Source: Lachnospiraceae bacterium (GTDB lineage Bacteria > Bacillota > Clostridia > Lachnospirales > Lachnospiraceae). From it: 64,000 bases of DNA. The position numbers and the translations under genes were made by a program. The first letter of the stretch is position 1, and each line of letters starts with the position of its first letter. The stretch is taken from the NCBI GenBank assembly GCA_017438775.1, contig JAFRUR010000092.1:1-64000 (forward strand), read 5' to 3'. The notes beneath the pieces are model-generated. The model was not told the origin of the DNA. It saw only the letters and a list, made by a program, of their open reading frames with translations, and made no database searches. Below are positions 58,303 through 64,000 of this stretch, in pieces.

Positions 58303-61300
58303 TCACGGTTCTTCTCCTTCCTCAAAGCGAATCGAGGCGATCTTCTCCAGCACCCGGGACACTTCGTCGAGCAGGGCGCCGGCGTTCGCGAAGCCCCCGC
58401 GCGGCCCAACCAGCACGAACGCGGGGTCGCCCGCGGTGCGGAACACCAGACTCTCTCCGAAGGCCGCCAGCACCTCGGGAATCTTCTCCACGTGGATGCG
58501 GGCCCGCGGCTGCATGACCAGCTGAGCGCCGGCCAGGCTTCCGGTGATCTCCCGCACGTCGGCCTCCTCGGCCTTCGCCCGCAGCAGGGCCGTGCGCAGC
58601 AGGTTCTGCGCCGCCTCGGGGATGTCGCCGAAGCGGTCGATCAGCTCGTCCTGCATGTCGGCGAGTTCCTCCGGCGACCCGATCGCCGCGATGCGCTTGT
58701 AGACCTCGAGCTTTAAGGCCTCGTTGCGCACATAGGTCACGGGCAGGAAGGCGTCGATGGACAAATCCACCCGCGCCGGCTCGCGCTCCTGCTCGGTCTT
58801 TTCACCGCGCATCACGCGCACCGCCTCGTTCAGGAGCTTGCAGTAGAGCTCGTATCCCACGGCCTCCATGTGGCCGTGCTGCTCCGCGCCCAGGATGTTG
58901 CCCGCGCCGCGGATCTCCAGGTCGCGCATGGCGATTCGGATGCCGCTGCCCAGGTCCGTGTACTCGCGGATGGCCTGCAGGCGCTTTTCCGCGACCTCCT
59001 TGAGGAGCTTGTCGCGGCGGTACATCAGGAAGGCGTAGGCGGTGCGGTCCGCCCGGCCCACGCGGCCGCGCAGCTGGTAGAGCTGGGACAGGCCGTACCG
59101 GTCCGCGTCGTGCACGATGATGGTGTTCACGTTGGAGATGTCCAGGCCGGTCTCGATGATGGTGGTGGAGACCAGCACGTCGATCTCGCCGTTCATGAAA
59201 TCCAGCATAATGCGCTCGAGCTCGCGCTCGGCCATCTGGCCGTGGGCGCAGACCACGCGCGCCTCCGGGATCAGGGCGGCGATCCTTCCGGTCACGTCGG
59301 CGATGTCACGCACCCGGTTGTAGACGTAGTAGACCTGGCCACCCCGCCCCATCTCGCGGCGGATGGCCTCGCGCACCATCTCATCCGAGTACTCCATGAC
59401 GTAGGTCTGAATCGGGACGCGGTCCTGCGGCGGCTCCGTGAGCACGGACATGTCGCGGATGCCGGCCAGGCTCATGTGCAGGGTGCGCGGGATGGGCGTC
59501 GCAGACAGGGTGAGGACGTCCACATTCGTCCGCAGGCGCTTGATCTTCTCTTTGTGGGAGACCCCGAAGCGCTGCTCCTCGTCGATGATCAGCAGGCCGA
59601 GGTCCTTATAAACAACATCTTTGGAGAGCACGCGGTGGGTGCCGATCAGGATGTCGACGAAGCCCTTCTTTACGTCCTCCAGAATCTTCTTCTGCTCTCC
59701 CGCGGTCTGAAAGCGCGACAGGAGGGCGATCTCCACGGGATACCCCTTCATGCGCTGCAGGAAGGTGTGATAGTGCTGCTGCGCCAGGATGGTGGTGGGC
59801 ACCAGCATGACCACCTGCTTGCTCTCCTGCACGGCCTTGAAGGCGGCCCGCAGGGCGATCTCGGTCTTGCCATAGCCGACGTCGCCGCAGATGAGGCGGT
59901 CCATGATCTTGCGCGATTCCATGTCCGCCTTGGTGTCGTCGATGGCCCGCTTCTGGTCCTCGGTCTCCTCGTAGGGGAAGAGTTCCTCAAACTCGCGCTG
60001 CCACACGGTGTCCGGCCCGAAGGCGTAGCCGGCCATCTCCTGACGGGCGGCGTACAGGCGCACCAGATCCGCGGCGATGTCCTTGACCGCGGCCTTCACG
60101 CGGCTCTTGGTCTTCTGCCACTCCGCGGAGCCCAGGCGCGAGAGCTTGGGAGCGCGGGCCCCCGCCCCGGCGTACTTCTGCACCATCGAGAGCTGCGTGA
60201 CCGGGGTGTACAGACTCGCGTTGTTCGCGTAGGAGATCTTGAGGTAATCCTGCGTCATCCCGCGGGTGGTCACCTTCTCGATGCCCTGGTAGATGCCCAG
60301 GCCGTGCTGCTCGTGGACCACGTAGTCGCCCACGGACAGCTCGGAAAAGTCGCCGATGCTGGTGCCCTCGTACTGCGTATGGCGCTTCTTTTTGCGCCGC
60401 TGCGCGCCGAAGAGGTCTCCCTCCGTGAGCACGACGAAGCGGATCGCGGGGTAGGAAAAGCCGGCGCTGAGGCCGCCCTGGGTGACCAGGACCTCGCCGG
60501 GGCCGATCTCCTCCTCGCCGGTCTCGCCGAAGCGCACGGCCAGCTCATATTCGCGCAGGTCCTGCGCCAGGCGCGCCGTGCGGGTGCGCGAGGGCGACAG
60601 GAGCACCACGCGGAACTTTTTCTTCTTCCAGGTCTGCAGGTCCCGGATCAGTTCCTCAAAGTGATCCTGATAGGACGGGGCGGCCTGCGCATCCAGCGGG
60701 AAGCGGGCCGTCTCTGGCAGGTGCCGCAGCTTCGCGTCCAGGCCGGTGAGGCTGCAGAAAGGCACATTTTCCAGAAGGCCGAAGGTCTCCGCGGGGGTGC
60801 GCAGGAGCCCGGCCTGCCGGGGAAGGACCTGTCCGGACAGGAGCCGGCCCTCCATGCTGACGCGGAACTCCTCGTGCGCGGCCGACGCGCTCTCCCAGAG
60901 GCGGTCGGGTTCGTCCAGGAACACGGGGCTCCCCGCAGGGAAATACGAGAGCAGGCTCTCGGTCTGTTTCTTGTAATATCCGATGCAGTTCTCCGGGACG
61001 CGGCGGATCCAGCCCTCGGAGAGGCCCTCGGCCAGTTCTCCGACGCCGGCCGCAAGGCGCGCCGCGGCCTCGCGTCCCTCCGCGCCCTTCGCGGACTTTA
61101 AGAGACGCTCTTTCTGCTTTTCATATTCTTTCCGGAGCGCGGCCGTGCCGGCCTCGCGTTCCTCGTCGGTCACGATCAGCTCCGCCGCGGGCTCGATCCG
61201 GATCTCCTGCAGGTTCTCCACGGAGCGCTGGCTCTGCACGTCGAAGAATCGGATCGAATCGATCTCGTCGCCCCAGAGCTCCACGCGCACCGGGCTGTCC

Positions 61301-61863
61301 CCGGTGATCGGGAACACGTCCAGGATGCCGCCGCGCACCGCGTAGTGGCCGGGCTCCTCCACCCGTCCCACAAGTTCGTATCCGCAGCGCTCCAGCTCCT
61401 TCCGCGTCTCCGCCAGATCCAGGACGTCCCCGTTCTTCAGGACGATCCCCAGGTCCCGCGCCTGTGCGGCGGGCATCAGGGGGTCCATCAGTCCGAGGAC
61501 GGTGGTGACGATCAGCCCCGTCCCCTCCCGCAGGAGGCGGCGCAGGGCGCTCTGGCGCGCGATCGTCAGGGCGTTGCCGTGCACGTCCGCGCTGAAGAAA
61601 AGAAGGTCCCGCGCCGGATACAGGACGGCATCGCCCGTGAGGGCGGCAAGATTCTCCCGGAGCTGACGCGCCCTCTGGTCCGAATACGTGACCACCAGGG
61701 CCGCGCCGGCTCCGGTCTCCCGCACGAGGCCGGCGATCAGGTGCGCCTTGGCCGCATCGGCGCAGCCGGAAAGAGAGACGGGTCTCCCCGTCCCCAGAAG
61801 GCGCGGCGCCTCGGCGAGGCCCGCCAGTTCCCCGAAGGGTTTTTGCAGCATCCGGATCTTCAA
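58303..61863 (-). CDS. mfd: Transcription-repair coupling factor Mfd
   Basis: A 1186-aa Mfd: UvrB-like N-terminal domain (about 1-350), RNA polymerase interaction domain ([20 protein letters not shown], about 500-560), a RecG-like SF2 translocase (Walker [22 protein letters not shown] box [12 protein letters not shown], motifs [15 protein letters not shown] and [11 protein letters not shown]) and a C-terminal TRCF domain. It frees RNA polymerase stalled at DNA damage and recruits UvrA. The start is taken as the TTG at 61863, which overlaps the pth stop in TTGA and follows GGAGG; ATG 61851 is an alternative. Operon pth-mfd, as in many Firmicutes. Confidence 0.96.
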   Translation of the reverse strand: MKIRMLQKPFGELAGLAEAPRLLGTGRPVSLSGCADAAKAHLIAGLVRETGAGAALVVTYSDQRARQLRENLAALTGDAVLYPARDLLFFSADVHGNALTIARQSALRRLLREGTGLIVTTVLGLMDPLMPAAQARDLGIVLKNGDVLDLAETRKELERCGYELVGRVEEPGHYAVRGGILDVFPITGDSPVRVELWGDEIDSIRFFDVQSQRSVENLQEIRIEPAAELIVTDEEREAGTAALRKEYEKQKERLLKSAKGAEGREAAARLAAGVGELAEGLSEGWIRRVPENCIGYYKKQTESLLSYFPAGSPVFLDEPDRLWESASAAHEEFRVSMEGRLLSGQVLPRQAGLLRTPAETFGLLENVPFCSLTGLDAKLRHLPETARFPLDAQAAPSYQDHFEELIRDLQTWKKKKFRVVLLSPSRTRTARLAQDLREYELAVRFGETGEEEIGPGEVLVTQGGLSAGFSYPAIRFVVLTEGDLFGAQRRKKKRHTQYEGTSIGDFSELSVGDYVVHEQHGLGIYQGIEKVTTRGMTQDYLKISYANNASLYTPVTQLSMVQKYAGAGARAPKLSRLGSAEWQKTKSRVKAAVKDIAADLVRLYAARQEMAGYAFGPDTVWQREFEELFPYEETEDQKRAIDDTKADMESRKIMDRLICGDVGYGKTEIALRAAFKAVQESKQVVMLVPTTILAQQHYHTFLQRMKGYPVEIALLSRFQTAGEQKKILEDVKKGFVDILIGTHRVLSKDVVYKDLGLLIIDEEQRFGVSHKEKIKRLRTNVDVLTLSATPIPRTLHMSLAGIRDMSVLTEPPQDRVPIQTYVMEYSDEMVREAIRREMGRGGQVYYVYNRVRDIADVTGRIAALIPEARVVCAHGQMAERELERIMLDFMNGEIDVLVSTTIIETGLDISNVNTIIVHDADRYGLSQLYQLRGRVGRADRTAYAFLMYRRDKLLKEVAEKRLQAIREYTDLGSGIRIAMRDLEIRGAGNILGAEQHGHMEAVGYELYCKLLNEAVRVMRGEKTEQEREPARVDLSIDAFLPVTYVRNEALKLEVYKRIAAIGSPEELADMQDELIDRFGDIPEAAQNLLRTALLRAKAEEADVREITGSLAGAQLVMQPRARIHVEKIPEVLAAFGESLVFRTAGDPAFVLVGPRGGFANAGALLDEVSRVLEKIASIRFEEGEEP

Positions 61864-62447
61864 TTCTGCGGTCCCTCCGCCTCAGGTTTGCGGTTGTAGA
61901 GATTCATGGCCGAATCGATCCCGTTCCGCAGAATCTCCTCCACGGCGCGGGCGGCCTCCTCGGCGGCATCCGCCATACGGCGCCTCTCCTCCGCGGCAAA
62001 GTGCCCCAGCACGTGCGAGACCATCTCCACGTGCTCCGCGGCGCCGCCGACGCCGATGCGGATCCGGGGGAATTCCTGCGTCCCCAGGCGTCCGATGATG
62101 CTCTTTAAGCCGTTGTGGCCGCCCGCGGACCCCTTCTTGCGGATCCGCAGCTGGCCGGCGGGAAGCCAGACATCGTCGCAGAGCACGACGATGTTCTCCG
62201 GCTCGATCTGGTAGTAATCCGCCGCGGGGCGCACACAGTCCCCCGAGAGGTTCATATAGGTCGTGGGCTTGACCAGGACGACCTTCTCTCCCTCGAGAAA
62301 TCCGGTGCCGATGAGGCCGTGGAACTTGACGGTCTCCACCCGAATCTGCGCGCGCGAAGCGAGGGCATCCAGGGCCATGTAGCCCGTGTTGTGCCGCGTT
62401 CCCTCATATTTCTTTCCGGGATTGCCCAGTCCGACGATCATGAACAT
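61860..62447 (-). CDS. pth: Peptidyl-tRNA hydrolase
   Basis: A 195-aa Pth that recycles peptidyl-tRNA released from ribosomes. The catalytic His is in TRHNTGY (about residue 19) and the Asp in VVLCDDVWLPAG; KPTTYMNLSG, GSAGGHNGLKSII and FPRIRIGVGG complete the family blocks. GGAGGTGATTCGCC precedes the ATG. It is followed by mfd with overlapping stop/start. Confidence 0.97.
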   Translation of the reverse strand: MFMIVGLGNPGKKYEGTRHNTGYMALDALASRAQIRVETVKFHGLIGTGFLEGEKVVLVKPTTYMNLSGDCVRPAADYYQIEPENIVVLCDDVWLPAGQLRIRKKGSAGGHNGLKSIIGRLGTQEFPRIRIGVGGAAEHVEMVSHVLGHFAAEERRRMADAAEEAARAVEEILRNGIDSAMNLYNRKPEAEGPQN

Positions 62448-62562
62448 GGCGAATCACCTCCTGTAAAAACTAAATCTGCTGCAATCCGGGCATGCGCAGG
62501 CGCCCGGCGCGGGCAAAAACGGCCCGTCCCGGCGCAGCGGCAATTTCGGTCGGGGAAAAAAC

Positions 62563-64000
62563 TCACCCCATGAAGATGTGTTCGTGCAGAAGCCCCTCCG
62601 CCTCGCAGATCTCCCCCTCGCGGTCGTGACAGGTGAAGAGGATGACCTGGCCCTCGTAGGTCAGCGTCAGGTACTTCAGGGCCGCCAGCAGGCGGTCCGC
62701 ATCGTAGAAGGCAAAGCAGTCGTCCAGCAGGAGGGGCATGCTCTCCTCCGGCCAGAACAGCCGGACCGCGCCGATGCGCAGGGCCAGATACAGCTGCTCC
62801 ACCGTGCCGCGCGAGAGCGAGTCCACATAGACGCGGCGGTATCCGTCCATCACCGAGGGGCGGCCGCTCTCGTCGTAGAGGAGCTGCGTGTAGCGCCCCT
62901 CCGTCAGGGCCGCGATGACTTTGGAAGCCTCCTCGTTCAGGGGCGCGCCGTAGCGGGAGCGAAGCTCCTCCGCCACCTGGCCGTAGACCTCCAGCACGCG
63001 GTCGCAGACCGCGATCTCCTCGCGGATCTTTTCGTTCTCGGAGAGTTTTCCGCGCACGCCGGCCAGTTCCATCTGGGCCGCCGCGGCCTCCTTCTCCCTG
63101 CGTTCCTGCTCCCAGACGCGGCGCTCCATCTCCGCGCGCCGGCTCTCCCAGGCCGACAGCTGCGTGCGCAGGGACACCACGCGGTCCGCCTGCGCGGCCG
63201 CCTTGGCCCGCAGATCGGAGACCTCGTCAAAGAGCTCCTCGTCCGCGCGAAGCCTCGCCGCGGTGTCGTCCGCGCCCTCCCGGGTGTAGCGCCTCTCTCC
63301 GGTCTGCTCCTCCAGGACGTCACGCACATAATCGTCCGCCATCCGGTAGGTCTCGGTCCGGGCGCGCCGCACCTCGAGATACCGGGAGCCCAGGAACAGG
63401 ACCACGGCCCGGCCGAACAGCAGGAAAAACCCGAGATATTTTCCCGTCAGGAAGTAAAATTCTCCGATCAGAAAGACGGCCAGCATCAGATAATACAGGA
63501 CATCCGACAGAAGGCCCAGGGTCTTCTCCGTCCCCTCTTCCCCGGCGTAGGGGCGGTGGGAGCGGCGCGTCGCGAGGGCGTTTTCGAACCGGTTCCGGGC
63601 GAGAGACGCGGCGGCCTTGTTCTCAAAGGGGCTCTCCGAGAGCTCCTCCTCCGCTGCGGACAGGCGCGCGGTCAGGTCCTCGTAGCGGGCGCGCTCCTGT
63701 GCGAAGTCCTGCGAAAGCCCCGTGCCTTCACTCTCTCCGGAGAGGTCTTCCTGGGTCCCGGTCAGGGCGAGGATCTTCTCCTCCAGGCGCTCCGCGTCCG
63801 TTCCGGAGAGCGGATTCAGTTTCCGCTCCAGGGCGCGGCGGCGCTTCCGGATCGCGTCCGAAGCGGCCGTCAGGCGCAGGCTCACGGCGCCCGTATCGCG
63901 GATGGCCCCGAAGTGATCCTGAAACGAGGTCAGGAGCGATTCGTCCGTCGCTCCGTGCCGAAGCTGTCCCACGGACAGCGTGTTGTCAAACAGGGCCGGC
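62563..64000 (-). CDS. YhaN/SbcC-like coiled-coil ATPase, 5' end beyond the window
   Basis: The last 478 residues or so of a larger protein; the frame stays open to the right edge. It begins with ALFDNTLSVGQLR, typical of the region before the coiled coil, continues with long coiled coils, two hydrophobic segments (about LYYLMLAVFLIGEFYFLTG and LGFFLLFGRAVVLFLG), and ends with the C-terminal half of an ABC-like ATPase: signature DSLSRGTVEQLYLALRIG, Walker B MPLLLDDCFAFYD and a His switch in ILFTCHDRE. Relatives include B. subtilis YhaN, which works with the nuclease-like YhaM/YhaO group. The membrane segments inside the coiled coil are characteristic of YhaN. The Walker A part is outside the window. 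Confidence 0.82.
   Translation of the reverse strand, partial: PALFDNTLSVGQLRHGATDESLLTSFQDHFGAIRDTGAVSLRLTAASDAIRKRRRALERKLNPLSGTDAERLEEKILALTGTQEDLSGESEGTGLSQDFAQERARYEDLTARLSAAEEELSESPFENKAAASLARNRFENALATRRSHRPYAGEEGTEKTLGLLSDVLYYLMLAVFLIGEFYFLTGKYLGFFLLFGRAVVLFLGSRYLEVRRARTETYRMADDYVRDVLEEQTGERRYTREGADDTAARLRADEELFDEVSDLRAKAAAQADRVVSLRTQLSAWESRRAEMERRVWEQERREKEAAAAQMELAGVRGKLSENEKIREEIAVCDRVLEVYGQVAEELRSRYGAPLNEEASKVIAALTEGRYTQLLYDESGRPSVMDGYRRVYVDSLSRGTVEQLYLALRIGAVRLFWPEESMPLLLDDCFAFYDADRLLAALKYLTLTYEGQVILFTCHDREGEICEAEGLLHEHIFMG

Overview
The window is about 60% G+C and reads as a chromosomal segment of a Gram-positive Clostridia-type bacterium, probably a gut or rumen Lachnospirales/Oscillospirales relative. 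The evidence is the gene set: MecA, MgtE, a DUF5711 operon, a BspA-type leucine-rich surface protein, several VanR/VanS-like two-component systems, an EF-G-like second translocase, lysoplasmalogenase and a CFI-box protein, with AGGAGG ribosome sites and sigma-A-like promoters. No outer-membrane genes, rRNA, tRNA or CRISPR array were seen. Most genes lie on the minus strand.

Layout. 1-140: the 5' end of a bacterial group II intron placed directly behind the purF-like terminator; its body lies beyond the left edge. 209-9289: a PurF-like protein lacking the usual N-terminal cysteine, a small conserved protein, an SDR, an acyltransferase, a two-component system, and an operon of a TSCPD protein, murG and pgi. 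9521-17330: two secreted proteins (a BspA-like LRR protein and an InlB-repeat protein) that share the same duplicated C-terminal module, separated by nth and by an unassigned leader RNA with its own terminator.

17450-25509 is the most interesting part. It combines a complete PAPS-forming set (cysD and a cysN-cysC fusion) coupled to a TauE/SafE permease; a free-standing PqqD-like RiPP recognition protein overlapping a PAPS sulfotransferase; a 48-residue Cys/Tyr-rich peptide whose leader has a YxxPxL motif; a GT4 glycosyltransferase; and a radical SAM/SPASM enzyme. The inference is an undescribed RiPP pathway with radical chemistry, tyrosine (or other) sulfation and possibly glycosylation. It resembles the logic of RaxX/RaxST/RaxPQ, but in a Gram-positive and with a radical SAM enzyme added. 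No exporter or leader peptidase is visible in the window.

25701-31296: a DUF5711/histidine kinase/small membrane protein/response regulator operon and a GH18 protein. 31866-35701: Sel1-repeat and CFI-box proteins, then mecA. 35915-38198: a DUF1858 protein divergent from mgtE, which has a long leader and an in-frame TAG at codon 17. 38386-42627: an ApbE flavin transferase with a double-FMN-domain FAD reductase, then an HTH membrane regulator. 42878-47933: EF-G-like protein, polysaccharide deacetylase with an apparently leaderless mRNA, and an AI-2E-family transporter. 48086-54863: lysoplasmalogenase and a two-component operon that also encodes a large membrane protein and an ABC transporter whose ATPase has lost several catalytic residues. 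54971-56809: an AraC regulator divergent from a frameshifted SDR. 57030-64000: a foldase-like lipoprotein, pth-mfd, and a YhaN/SbcC-like ATPase cut by the right edge.

Functions are assigned from the visible sequence and family knowledge only; no database search was possible. Promoter and terminator calls are by eye.
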